A program made the translations under genes and the position numbers. Shown in pieces: positions 18,648 to 26,768 of a stretch of 64,000 bases of DNA (positions are counted from its first letter, which is position 1; each line of letters begins with the position of its first letter). The notes under the pieces were generated by a model. That model was not told where the DNA came from. It searched no databases and saw only the letters and a program-made list of their open reading frames with translations. Source of the stretch: Bacteroidetes bacterium GWE2_42_24 (GTDB lineage: Bacteria; Bacteroidota; Bacteroidia; Bacteroidales; TTA-H9); the NCBI GenBank assembly GCA_001768515.1, contig MEOA01000043.1:62001-126000 (forward strand). Reading direction: 5' to 3'.

Positions 18648-19391
18648 ATGGCTACAAAGCGAATTGAAAAACAGGATGGGATTGTGCTTCATGCGCTTCG
18701 CTACGGGGAGACAAGTCTTGTTGTAAGGGTCTTTACCCGGCAGCACGGTTTGCATAGCTTTATGGTACGGCAGAGTGGCCAAAGGCGGAAAAGCTCCGGC
18801 GGGGTTCTCTTTCAACCTTTGACACATCTGGAGTTTCTGACTTTCCGGGGAAAGGGAAACAGTGGATTGGATGCTATGCGTGAAGCGCGACTGCTTACAT
18901 CGCCGCTGCTTGCTGCTCCGGGGGTTTTGCGAAGCAGTGTCGCACTTTTTGTAGCCGACGTGCTTAACCAGACCATCAGGCATCAGGAGGCCGATTTACC
19001 CCTCTACCAATTTGTGGAAAACTTCATCGCGAAGGTGATGGTAGCCGGCAATGAATTACTGACCGATTTGCCGCTGATTTTTATGATGCAGCTTGCCGAC
19101 CTGATGGGCTTTGCGCCCTTGATGAATTATAGCCCCGACAAACGTCTGTTTGACCTGATGGAAGGCCGGTTTACCTCGCATGCAATACATGGATACTACA
19201 TCCCCGCCGAATGGGCTGAAGGATTTCAGATGCTTACTGAACGCTGTCGGGGAGAAATTTCAGAACTTTCGCTGCCATCAGGAACACGTAGTACACTCCT
19301 GGCCTTTATGATAGAGTATTTTCAGTTGCAGGTTTCAGGGATAGGTGAAATAAAGTCTCATCGGGTGCTGCGTGAAGTGCTTTCGGTTTAG
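18648..19391 (+). CDS. recO: DNA repair protein RecO
   Basis: A 247-residue protein with the RecO N-terminal OB fold (GIVLHALRYGETSLVVRVFTR, about residues 10-30, then LHSFMVRQSGQRRKSSGGVLFQPLTHLE) and a helical C-terminal domain (about 80-247). RecO helps RecR load RecA onto SSB-coated gaps. The C-terminal domain has no zinc-binding cysteine cluster, unlike many Gram-positive RecO proteins. Length is normal for Bacteroidota. It stands alone, 143 bp after buk. Confidence 0.88.
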   Translation: MATKRIEKQDGIVLHALRYGETSLVVRVFTRQHGLHSFMVRQSGQRRKSSGGVLFQPLTHLEFLTFRGKGNSGLDAMREARLLTSPLLAAPGVLRSSVALFVADVLNQTIRHQEADLPLYQFVENFIAKVMVAGNELLTDLPLIFMMQLADLMGFAPLMNYSPDKRLFDLMEGRFTSHAIHGYYIPAEWAEGFQMLTERCRGEISELSLPSGTRSTLLAFMIEYFQLQVSGIGEIKSHRVLREVLSV

Positions 19392-19524
19392 TCGTCTGTT
19401 TATGAGTTGTTAACGGAGTTTAGCTACAGATTTTATCCGAAAATATTCCTAAAAATTTGTTTTGTAAATTAATAAATATTAAGGTTATAGGACCAAAAGC
19501 TTCGGCTATGTCGTCAAAAATCAG

Positions 19525-19532
19525 TAAATTTG
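19525..19532 (+). promoter_or_regulatory. Candidate promoter of the glycogen-synthase-like/DUF4270/glmS gene set
   Basis: TAAATTTG, a perfect TAnnTTTG box, with TTC about 18-22 bp upstream. It lies 135 bp before the first gene, giving a rather long leader of about 125 nt (19540-19667). I found no clear riboswitch or hairpin in that leader. Confidence 0.5.
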
Positions 19533-19667
19533 CATGACTTGTAATACGGGGATGCCTATCGGCTGACACTAACCTGATGTTAATGAGCGTATATTGTAGA
19601 CTAAAGCCTCAGATAACGGATTTGTAATACTAGTCCGGGCGATGTCTTCCCCATAATAACTTAAGAA

Positions 19668-20486
19668 ATGAGCAAAGCTAAGGTGCTTTTTGTGGCATCA
19701 GAGATTGAACCTTACCTGAAAGAGAGCCCCATCGCCACCATGGGACGTTACCTTCCTCAGGGAATTCAGGAAAAAGGGAAAGACATCCGCACGTTTATGC
19801 CACGCTACGGTATGATTAATGAGCGGCGCAACCAACTTCATGAAGTGATTCGTCTCTCGGGTATGAACCTGATCATCAACGATTCCGATCATCCGCTGAT
19901 TATTAAGGTAGCCTCTATTCAACAAGCCCGTATGCAGATTTATTTCATCGATAACGATGACTATTTCCAGCGTAAATTTCAAATAACTGATAAAAATGGC
20001 AGGTTCTATAAAGATAACGACGAGCGCGCTATCTTCTTTGCCCGTGGTACTATAGAGACCGTGAAAAAGCTGGGTTGGAGCCCTGACCTGATTCATTGTC
20101 ACGGCTGGTTTGCTTCACTCACACCACTTTACATCAAGCGGGCTTTCCGCGATAATCCCTTGTTCGGACAGACAAAAGTTATTGTTTCAATCTATGATGA
20201 TGAATTTACAGCTAAGTTTGCCAGGGAGTTCGGTGCTAAATTGAAGATGCCGGGAATAACTGATAAAGATTTGAAACACTATAAAAAGGGAACCTACGTT
20301 AGTCTGATGTGTGGTGCCATTGATTTCTCCGATGGTGTGGTTATTGCCACCGAAAATGTTAATCCGGAAATCCTTGAATACCTCAACGAAGTGAAGAAGC
20401 CTGTGCTTGGTCTTCAGTCGAAAGAAACTTATGTTGATGCATACAATGATTTTTACGATAGTATTTTGGGAAATCAGGAAGCCTGA
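19668..20486 (+). CDS. Short glycogen/starch synthase-like (GT5 N-terminal domain) protein
   Basis: A 272-residue protein that matches only the N-terminal Rossmann half of GT5 glycogen synthases: KVLFVASEIEPYLKESPIA at the start, RTFMPRYGMI, DLIHCHGWFASLTPLYIK (about 142-159). Full-length synthases have about 480 residues and a second ADP-binding half, absent here. The catalytic KTGGL loop reads K18-E-S-P-I, so the glycines are lost. This short form is common in Bacteroidota next to DUF4270 genes and is usually named glycogen synthase by annotation; synthase activity is doubtful. A frameshift is unlikely because the stop is followed directly by the DUF4270 gene. The role is unknown, perhaps regulatory or envelope-linked. 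Confidence 0.8.
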   Translation: MSKAKVLFVASEIEPYLKESPIATMGRYLPQGIQEKGKDIRTFMPRYGMINERRNQLHEVIRLSGMNLIINDSDHPLIIKVASIQQARMQIYFIDNDDYFQRKFQITDKNGRFYKDNDERAIFFARGTIETVKKLGWSPDLIHCHGWFASLTPLYIKRAFRDNPLFGQTKVIVSIYDDEFTAKFAREFGAKLKMPGITDKDLKHYKKGTYVSLMCGAIDFSDGVVIATENVNPEILEYLNEVKKPVLGLQSKETYVDAYNDFYDSILGNQEA

Positions 20487-20531
20487 CTACATTTGTCCGC
20501 TCATTTTTACTAACGACTCAATCGATTAAAC

Positions 20532-21881
20532 GTGCACAATCTCAAAACCATCCCGGTCATTCTGCGTCTTAAATCAATCGCTCTTGTTTCACTGGTTATC
20601 GTTGCCATAGCCTGCAACAAAAAACCCGAAGAGATTGGAACAGATATTCAACCCGAATCTGAACGCCTTACCTTTCATTACGATACAACGCTTAAAATCA
20701 GAGCTTATTCTGTTGTCGAAAGCTCACTGCGTACCGATGAGACTACACAAAGTCTGCTGGGAAGTTACTGGGATCCCAAATTTGGTATTACCCGCGCTTC
20801 TATTTTTACCCAGCTTCGGTTGTCGGCTACGGGTCACAGCTTTGGTACTAATCCCCACATAGATTCAATCGTTATGTCCATGGCATTCAATGGTGTGTAT
20901 GGCGATAGCAGTGCATTACAAACTATTAATGTATACGAACTGAATAAGCAGCTTTATACCGACAGTGCCTATTATTCAAGCACTATGACCCCGCATGGGA
21001 CTGCATTGTTGGGTACCAAAACCTTCATCGCCCGCCCGACTGATAGTGTTACTATCGATACTGTGAAGTATGCCCCTCACTTCAGAATGGCCATTACCGA
21101 CCAAGCCTTCATGGACAAGATACTTGCAACCAGCGCTGATGATCTTTCGGCAAATGATAAATTTACTGCCTACATCAACGGAATCATGATCGATTGTGAA
21201 GCCCCTGCCGCTCCTTCACTGGGGTCAATCATGTACATAAACATGGATGATGATCTGACCTTCATGAAAATATACTACCACAATGATGATGAAGATAGTC
21301 TCGTGTTTCAACTCGACATTGATGGCTATTGTGCACGGTATAATTATTTTGATCACAACAATTACCTGGAAGCCGATCCAATTATACGGCAACAGGTGAT
21401 TAACAAAGATACTACGCTTGGTAACGACCAACTTTATGTGCAATCGATGGGAGGTATCAGAACAGATGTCTGGATTGACCCCGATGCCATCTCAGCCATT
21501 CGTGCCAAAGGATATGCAATTAACGAAGCACGGCTTGTAGTTACCAACCTTGATAAATCTTCTAAATACAGTCCTCCTGAAAAATTGGTATTGGTGCAGG
21601 TTGAAGCGGATTCCTCGATTACCTATCTCGATGACCAATATGAAGGGACATCTTATTTTGGAGGTGACTATCTCTCAAATGGTACTTATTCTTTCCGTAT
21701 ATCCCATTATGTTCAGGCGATTGTTAACGGAGAAATAGATACCAGCACTCACCTTGCTTTCTATGCTACCAGTGCAGCTGTCAGGGGAAACAGGCTGGTT
21801 TTTGCCGGCGCAAATCCTTCTGACCCCTCCATAAGCGGCAGTAAGTTGCAGATTCAGGTCCTCTTTACCAAAATTCCCTGA
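20532..21881 (+). CDS. DUF4270 family lipoprotein
   Basis: A 449-residue protein starting with GTG at 20532; no ATG near this point gives the signal. Residues 1-28 form a lipoprotein signal peptide ending VIVAIAC28, followed by NKKPEEIGTDIQPE, the usual opening of DUF4270 proteins (C....EIG.D..P). The rest is beta-rich with a TQSLLGSYWDPKFGITRASIFTQLRL block (about 77-102) also typical of the family. It should be anchored in the outer membrane facing the periplasm or exterior. Its function is not known. The 45-bp gap to the preceding gene and the recurrent neighbourhood in Bacteroidota suggest co-transcription. Confidence 0.88.
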   Translation: MHNLKTIPVILRLKSIALVSLVIVAIACNKKPEEIGTDIQPESERLTFHYDTTLKIRAYSVVESSLRTDETTQSLLGSYWDPKFGITRASIFTQLRLSATGHSFGTNPHIDSIVMSMAFNGVYGDSSALQTINVYELNKQLYTDSAYYSSTMTPHGTALLGTKTFIARPTDSVTIDTVKYAPHFRMAITDQAFMDKILATSADDLSANDKFTAYINGIMIDCEAPAAPSLGSIMYINMDDDLTFMKIYYHNDDEDSLVFQLDIDGYCARYNYFDHNNYLEADPIIRQQVINKDTTLGNDQLYVQSMGGIRTDVWIDPDAISAIRAKGYAINEARLVVTNLDKSSKYSPPEKLVLVQVEADSSITYLDDQYEGTSYFGGDYLSNGTYSFRISHYVQAIVNGEIDTSTHLAFYATSAAVRGNRLVFAGANPSDPSISGSKLQIQVLFTKIP

Positions 21882-21990
21882 TAACCAAACAACTTCCTTA
21901 CTTCTGATACTGTCAAAGCTTATGCAGTAAGGTGTCGTTCCAAAACTGCAAAGCCCGGAGTTCTTCTATTATAACAAAAAGCAATTAATT

Positions 21991-23829
21991 ATGTGTGGTA
22001 TTGTAGGATATATTGGTCCGCGTGAGGCTCATCCGATCCTTATCAAAGGACTCAGACGGCTTGAATACCGTGGGTATGATAGCGCGGGTATTGCTGTTCT
22101 GAACAGCACGCTAAAGGTTTATAAAACGAAGGGAAAGGTTAGCGATCTTGAGGAATTTATCAAGGATAAAGACGTCAGCGGAACCATAGGGATGGCACAT
22201 ACCCGATGGGCTACGCATGGCGAGCCAAATAATGTGAATGCTCATCCCCACTTTTCGCAATCGGAGGAACTGGCGCTGATTCACAATGGAATTATCGAGA
22301 ATTATGCGATTCTAAAGGAGGAGTTGATTCAACATGGCTATTCTTTTCAAAGCAATACTGATACAGAAGTCCTGATCCAATTGATCGAATATATCAAAAA
22401 GACTTCTGGGATTGGTTTGTTGGAAGCAGTTCAGTCAGCACTATGTCAGGTAATCGGGGCTTATGCCATCGTGATCTTGTCAAAAACTGACCGCAACCTT
22501 ATGATTGCCGCCCGGAAAGGAAGTCCTTTGGTAATTGGTATCGGCAAGGATGAATTTTTGATTGCTTCCGATGCTTCTCCAATCGTTGAATACACCAAGG
22601 ATGTGGTCTATCTCGATGATGAGGAAATCGCCATACTTGAGCGGGGTAAGCCACTAAAAGTCAAAACCATTCGCGATGTGGAAAAACACCCCGAAATTCA
22701 GCGGCTTGAGATGAGCCTTAGCCAACTTGAAAAGGAGGGTTATGACCACTTCATGCTGAAGGAAATATTTGAGCAGCCTAAAACCATCCGCGATAGTCTA
22801 AGGGGTCGTGTAAACGACAACAACGATATAATTTCCATGGCCGGCATTATCGACCACCTCGACCGTTTCCTTAATGCACGCCGGATCATTATCACTGCTG
22901 CCGGGACCTCCTGGCATGCCGGGCTTGTTGGTGAATATATGTTTGAAGACATTGCCCGCATCCCGGTTGAAGTTGAGTATGCCTCTGAGTTCAGGTATCG
23001 TAATCCGATCATTAACGAAAATGATATACTGATCGCCATCAGCCAATCGGGCGAAACTGCCGATACCCTTGCCGCCATCGAACTGGCCAAATCAAAAGGG
23101 GCTTTCATCTATGGAATCTGCAATGTGGTTGGTTCTTCCATTGCCAGGGCTACTCATGCAGGTTCTTATACCCACGCAGGTCCTGAGATTGGTGTAGCCT
23201 CAACCAAGGCATTTACGGCTCAGGTTACGGTGCTTGCACTGATGGCTCTGGCCATCGGACGACGCAGAGGTACCATCGATACCGCTTCCTTCCACAGGCT
23301 TATTGCCGAGCTTCAAATGATTCCGCAGAAAGTGGAACAAACCCTGAAGCTCGATATGCAGGTAAAAGAGATATCAAAAATATTTACCTACTCGCGTAAT
23401 TTCCTTTACCTGGGGCGTGGTTACAATTTCCCGGTAGCACTCGAGGGTGCCCTGAAACTGAAGGAGATTTCATACATCCATGCCGAAGGATATCCTGCTG
23501 CAGAAATGAAACATGGCCCTATTGCATTGATTGATCGTGAAATGCCTGTGGTTGTTATTGCTACCAATAAGGGCACTTACGATAAAGTTGTCTCGAATAT
23601 TCAGGAGGTTAAAGCACGCAAGGGGCGTATCATCGCGATTGTTACCGAAGGTGATACAACGGTGAAGGGCCTTGCTGATTTCTGTCTTGAAATTCCTGAA
23701 ACTGAGGAGATGCTCGTCCCGTTGCTGGCTACTATTCCCTTGCAATTACTGGCGTATTACATTGCCGTAAACCGCGAGTGTAACGTAGATCAACCCCGTA
23801 ACCTTGCAAAATCGGTTACTGTGGAGTAG
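21991..23829 (+). CDS. glmS: Glutamine-fructose-6-phosphate aminotransferase (isomerizing)
   Basis: A 612-residue GlmS, the standard length. After the initiator Met the catalytic C2 opens CGIVGYIG (Ntn glutaminase domain, about 2-230, with RWATHGEPN and NTDTEVL). Two SIS domains follow (about 285-425 and 455-600) with GTSWHAG, SQSGETADT and the C-terminal PRNLAKSVTVE tail that closes the active site. It makes glucosamine-6-phosphate from fructose-6-phosphate and glutamine, the first step to peptidoglycan and LPS amino sugars. The leader at 21882-21990 shows no glmS ribozyme-like core that I can recognise. It ends 14 bp inside the convergent thioesterase gene. Confidence 0.96.
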   Translation: MCGIVGYIGPREAHPILIKGLRRLEYRGYDSAGIAVLNSTLKVYKTKGKVSDLEEFIKDKDVSGTIGMAHTRWATHGEPNNVNAHPHFSQSEELALIHNGIIENYAILKEELIQHGYSFQSNTDTEVLIQLIEYIKKTSGIGLLEAVQSALCQVIGAYAIVILSKTDRNLMIAARKGSPLVIGIGKDEFLIASDASPIVEYTKDVVYLDDEEIAILERGKPLKVKTIRDVEKHPEIQRLEMSLSQLEKEGYDHFMLKEIFEQPKTIRDSLRGRVNDNNDIISMAGIIDHLDRFLNARRIIITAAGTSWHAGLVGEYMFEDIARIPVEVEYASEFRYRNPIINENDILIAISQSGETADTLAAIELAKSKGAFIYGICNVVGSSIARATHAGSYTHAGPEIGVASTKAFTAQVTVLALMALAIGRRRGTIDTASFHRLIAELQMIPQKVEQTLKLDMQVKEISKIFTYSRNFLYLGRGYNFPVALEGALKLKEISYIHAEGYPAAEMKHGPIALIDREMPVVVIATNKGTYDKVVSNIQEVKARKGRIIAIVTEGDTTVKGLADFCLEIPETEEMLVPLLATIPLQLLAYYIAVNRECNVDQPRNLAKSVTVE

Positions 23830-24316
23830 AACCATCAACAGGTTGCTCTGAAAACTTTTCATGGCCCGGGTAGTGTAAGCGCTGCCGGGCCATTTTTTCG
23901 GGATATAGCAAGAATGATACTAATGCCGATGATCGCTGATGTCCTGCTGCATCTGTCATTTCGGCCGTAACCGTAACGTGATGCCCTTCATGGGAGGCAA
24001 TTCTGCCCCGCAGGGTTATCTCACCATTCGTGAGGAAGACGGGACAGTGATACGTTATCTCCAGCTTTTGCGTGAGTCCTGCCGATCCGGCTTTTACCAT
24101 CAGAATCCAACAGGCAAGTTCATCGAACAGGGCAGCCTGAATGCCTCCATGAAGGATGTTGTTGTAACTTTGAAAATCGGGATGTGGTTTCCAAAAACTG
24201 ACAATTTCGTTGCCATCTTCATGAAATTCCATCTGTAAACCCCTCGGGTTATGCGGAGCGCACCCGTAGCAATTGTAATCGGCTGAGTCTCTTTCCGGAT
24301 TTTGAATCGGTCGCAT
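23816..24316 (-). CDS. PaaI-family hotdog thioesterase
   Basis: A 166-residue single-domain hotdog protein. HGGIQAALFDELACW (about 56-70) is the catalytic helix region of PaaI-type thioesterases with the acidic residue in the DE pair; the N-terminal CYGCAPHNPRGLQMEF (about 16-31) is a common opening of this subgroup, with two cysteines of unknown purpose. It probably hydrolyses an acyl-CoA ester; the substrate is unknown. The last 14 bp overlap the end of glmS on the other strand, and the glmS terminator lies within its coding sequence. Confidence 0.85.
   Translation of the reverse strand: MRPIQNPERDSADYNCYGCAPHNPRGLQMEFHEDGNEIVSFWKPHPDFQSYNNILHGGIQAALFDELACWILMVKAGSAGLTQKLEITYHCPVFLTNGEITLRGRIASHEGHHVTVTAEMTDAAGHQRSSALVSFLLYPEKMARQRLHYPGHEKFSEQPVDGSTPQ
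23861..23899 (+). terminator. glmS terminator embedded in the convergent thioesterase gene
   Basis: A 9-bp stem (ATGGCCCGG at 23861-23869 pairing with CCGGGCCAT at 23885-23893) followed by TTTTTTC on the plus strand, 32 bp after the glmS stop. It lies inside the 3' coding part of the minus-strand thioesterase gene. Confidence 0.75.
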
Positions 24317-24360
24317 AGGTCAGTTATGGGGGCGCAAATATACAATGAAATTGTGTATGT

Positions 24361-24408
24361 TAAAAGAAACGCCGCCATTCCGTTAGGAATGGCGGCGTTT
24401 CTTTTAAA
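24361..24408 (-). terminator. Terminator of the superoxide dismutase gene
   Basis: A perfect 22-bp inverted repeat (24361-24382 and 24387-24408) with a 4-nt GTTA loop, GC-rich centre and A/T-rich ends. It begins 14 bp after the sod stop on the minus strand. The A/T flanks are symmetric. It would also shield the thioesterase gene from read-through. Confidence 0.88.
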
Positions 24409-24421
24409 GATTCTCTTCGGG

Positions 24422-24997
24422 TCAGAAGCGTGATCCTGCAGCTTTCCAGTCCACAAGGTTCCAGAATGCAGTGATATAGGCTGGACGCAGGTTTTTCTTG
24501 TCAATGTAATAAGCATGTTCCCAAACATCACAGGTGAGTATGGGTGTCTTGCCCTGACGCATTGGGTTTCCGGCGTTGCTCTCCTGAATGATTTCCAGTT
24601 TGCCTTCGGCGTTCTTTACCAGCCATGCCCAGCCTGAGCCAAACAGCGTGGCGGCTGCAGCCGAGAATTTTTCTTTGAATGTTTCAAATGAACCAAACTG
24701 GGCTTTGATGGCCTCAGCAAGTTTACCGGTTGGCTCTCCTCCACCATTGGGTGAAAGACAGTTCCAGTAAAAGGTGTGATTCCACACTTGGGCACCATTG
24801 TTATAGATTCCGCCTTCGGCTTTTTTGACGATTTCTTCGAGGGTGGCATTTTCGAAAGGTGTTCCCGGTATCAGGTTATTGAGGTTGGTCACGTATGCCT
24901 GATGGTGTTTGCCATAGTGAAATTCGATGGTTTTTGAGGAGATGTGCGGCTCAAGGGCGTCGGGTGCCCATGGAAGTGACGGTAATTGATGAGTCAT
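24422..24997 (-). CDS. sodB: Fe/Mn superoxide dismutase
   Basis: A 191-residue SOD from the ATG at 24997; the longer frame from 25036 adds 13 residues with no homology, and [20 protein letters not shown] is the normal SOD opening. Metal ligands are seen: H in LEPHIS..., H in [11 protein letters not shown], and the [18 protein letters not shown] signature (D and H). It dismutates superoxide in the cytoplasm, which fits an anaerobe that meets oxygen. Residues near the metal (GGGEPTG and the A-G-W-A-W pattern) suggest the iron-type or cambialistic group, but metal choice is not certain. The gene has its own terminator and stands alone. Confidence 0.95.
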   Translation of the reverse strand: MTHQLPSLPWAPDALEPHISSKTIEFHYGKHHQAYVTNLNNLIPGTPFENATLEEIVKKAEGGIYNNGAQVWNHTFYWNCLSPNGGGEPTGKLAEAIKAQFGSFETFKEKFSAAAATLFGSGWAWLVKNAEGKLEIIQESNAGNPMRQGKTPILTCDVWEHAYYIDKKNLRPAYITAFWNLVDWKAAGSRF

Positions 24998-25064
24998 TGC
25001 TATTGAATTTTTGTGTTCGTGCTGGAAAAGTAACAAAATTGAAGCGATTTCGTTCGATCAGAAT

Positions 25065-25096
25065 GAAAAAAAGCCGGAGAAATCCGGCTTTTTTTC
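25065..25096 (-). terminator. Terminator of the glutamine synthetase gene
   Basis: A 14-bp perfect stem (GAAAAAAAGCCGGA at 25065-25078, TCCGGCTTTTTTTC at 25083-25096) with a GAAA loop, 22 bp after the glnA-family stop on the minus strand. A GNRA-type loop and long A/T tract make it a strong intrinsic terminator. Confidence 0.9.
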
Positions 25097-25117
25097 ATTA
25101 CTTCATGGACGGTTGCA

Positions 25118-26620
25118 TCAACCGCAGTGGAAATATTTGTTCACCAGCGAAAGAATGGCCTCGTTATTCCCGGCTATCTCCTGGCGGAGGTTGGAATCGC
25201 CGAACGACTTCAATAACTTTATCACGCCATCTATCATGCTTTTCGGGAAAACATCGTATTCCATATAGATATTTGCCTGACGTTCGAGTTGATCGGCTGA
25301 ATCGGCGCAACATACCGGAAGTTGTTCCAGCGAACTCAGCCTTTCTTTATAGGCTTCATCGAAGATGTTTACATCAACATAACGTTTTTCGGCATATTCG
25401 AGTGCATTGGTCATTTCGATACCATGACGGGCTGCCACGGTAAGCCCTGCAAGCAGCAGATAAACATCAGCCGAGCCATCGGGACAACGGAATTCAACAG
25501 TCTGCTTCATGCTGTGGTCGAATTGTTCGTCCGATTCCAATGGGTTCACATCTTTGATCATGTTGGCTTTGCCGGTCCATCCCAATGGAACGCGTACCAA
25601 TACCGAGCGGTTGCGGTCGCCCCAGCAGATATTCGTGGGCGCTTCCTGATGTGGAACCAGCCGGAAGTAACTCGTCGGATTCATATTGCCAAAGGCGGTC
25701 AGCGAAGGAGCCAGATCAAGATAGCCGGCAATGGCCTTTTTAGCCACATCGCTGAGCTTACGGTTGTCGATCATGGCATTCCTGCCGTCTTTCATCAGGC
25801 GGGTGTGGATGTGCATCCCGCTGCCTGCTTTGCCAACGGTAATCTTGGGCGCAAAGGTTACGGTAACACCATGCCTGTATGCGAGCTGACGGAGTATCCA
25901 TTTTGCAATCAATAGCTGATCGGCTGCATCTTCCAGTGTAGTCGGAAGGAACTCGATCTCATTCTGCTCATAAACCATGTCGCCGAGGGTAAAGTTTCCC
26001 ACCTCGGAATGTCCATATTTGATCAGACCACCTGTCTGGGCAATGTAGAGCATGGCATCACGCCTGAATTCTGCCCATTTCGCGAATGGCTCCGATTCGT
26101 GGTAACCCCGTTGATCGTCGGCCAGGAACAGGTCGTCCTTCTTGCTGATGATATAATACTCAAGTTCGCCCATAACTTCGAACGAATAACCGGTCCGTTC
26201 TTTCAACACGTTGTGAGCTTTCTGGAGGATATATGCGGGGGCACTGTCAAGAGGTGCCCCATCCTTGTTGTAAAAAGCACATAAAATATCGATACTGGGA
26301 ATCTTGGTGAAAGGATTCAGAAAGGCTGTCTTGAAGCGGGGAATCACATACAGATCGCTTGAACCGGCTTCGATGTGCTTGAACAGGCTTGATCCGTCTA
26401 CCCGCTCACCACAAGTGAGGATGGTTTCGAGGTGTTCGCGGCTGGTAATGACAAAATTCAGCGTTTTCAAACGGCCATCGATGCTGGCATACCTGAAGTT
26501 GATCATCTCAACGTTGTTGTCCTCAATGTATTTAATAATGTCGGCTTTGGTAAACTCCTCTGCTGGCTTGTTCAAATACTGAACCAGCGGGTTGGGGTTC
26601 ATCGATGTATTCTTGCTCAT
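25118..26620 (-). CDS. Glutamine synthetase family protein
   Basis: A 500-residue protein from the ATG at 26620 (MSKNTSMNPNPL). The track upstream to 26701 is in frame but crosses the promoter box, so the shorter start is preferred. Beta-grasp domain: DGRLKTLNFV and GERVDGSSLF (the DGSS that places the ammonium-site Asp). Catalytic domain: MGELEYYII (metal Glu), KAGSGMHIH (the NGSGMH-type loop), FRLVPHQEAPTNICWGDRNRS and RVPLGW. It would form glutamine from glutamate, ammonia and ATP. The region that holds the adenylylation tyrosine in enterobacterial GSI (NLYxLP) reads SLEQLP here, so control by adenylylation is unlikely. An alternative role as another gamma-glutamyl ligase of the GS superfamily cannot be ruled out. 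Confidence 0.85.
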   Translation of the reverse strand: MSKNTSMNPNPLVQYLNKPAEEFTKADIIKYIEDNNVEMINFRYASIDGRLKTLNFVITSREHLETILTCGERVDGSSLFKHIEAGSSDLYVIPRFKTAFLNPFTKIPSIDILCAFYNKDGAPLDSAPAYILQKAHNVLKERTGYSFEVMGELEYYIISKKDDLFLADDQRGYHESEPFAKWAEFRRDAMLYIAQTGGLIKYGHSEVGNFTLGDMVYEQNEIEFLPTTLEDAADQLLIAKWILRQLAYRHGVTVTFAPKITVGKAGSGMHIHTRLMKDGRNAMIDNRKLSDVAKKAIAGYLDLAPSLTAFGNMNPTSYFRLVPHQEAPTNICWGDRNRSVLVRVPLGWTGKANMIKDVNPLESDEQFDHSMKQTVEFRCPDGSADVYLLLAGLTVAARHGIEMTNALEYAEKRYVDVNIFDEAYKERLSSLEQLPVCCADSADQLERQANIYMEYDVFPKSMIDGVIKLLKSFGDSNLRQEIAGNNEAILSLVNKYFHCG

Positions 26621-26651
26621 GGTCAAATTTAATTGTACGGTGATTTGGCGC

Positions 26652-26659
26652 CAAAGGTA
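26652..26659 (-). promoter_or_regulatory. Candidate promoter -7 box of the glutamine synthetase gene
   Basis: TACCTTTG on the minus strand, a perfect TAnnTTTG, 32 bp upstream of the chosen ATG at 26620. TTT lies about 16 bp further upstream. This promoter position supports the start at 26620 rather than 26701. Confidence 0.6.
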
Positions 26660-26700
26660 TGAAATACTCTTTAAACATGGATGATCAAAACATGCCTCCA

Positions 26701-26728
26701 CGGCAGGTTAATTCGCGTGTACCTGCCG
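26701..26728. promoter_or_regulatory. Inverted repeat between divergent promoters (possible operator)
   Basis: Perfect 8-bp arms CGGCAGGT (26701-26708) and ACCTGCCG (26721-26728) separated by 12 bp, lying between the minus-strand glutamine synthetase promoter and the plus-strand nucleotidyltransferase promoter, overlapping the expected -33 zone of the latter. No T tract follows, so it is not a terminator. Arm spacing of about two helical turns centre to centre suits a dimeric regulator. The bound protein is unknown. Confidence 0.45.
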
Positions 26729-26735
26729 AAATGTG

Positions 26736-26743
26736 TATCTTTG
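26736..26743 (+). promoter_or_regulatory. Candidate promoter -7 box of the sugar nucleotidyltransferase gene
   Basis: TATCTTTG, a perfect TAnnTTTG, 25 bp before the ATG at 26769. It supports that start over the one at 26733, which would begin inside the promoter. Confidence 0.6.
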
Positions 26744-26768
26744 TTTTCATCTCTTTATCTTCCATTCT

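Noticed and set aside
21882..21990. glmS ribozyme or riboswitch in front of glmS
   Set aside because: The 109-bp leader shows no ribozyme-like pseudoknot or conserved core, and the ribozyme is known mainly from Gram-positive bacteria.
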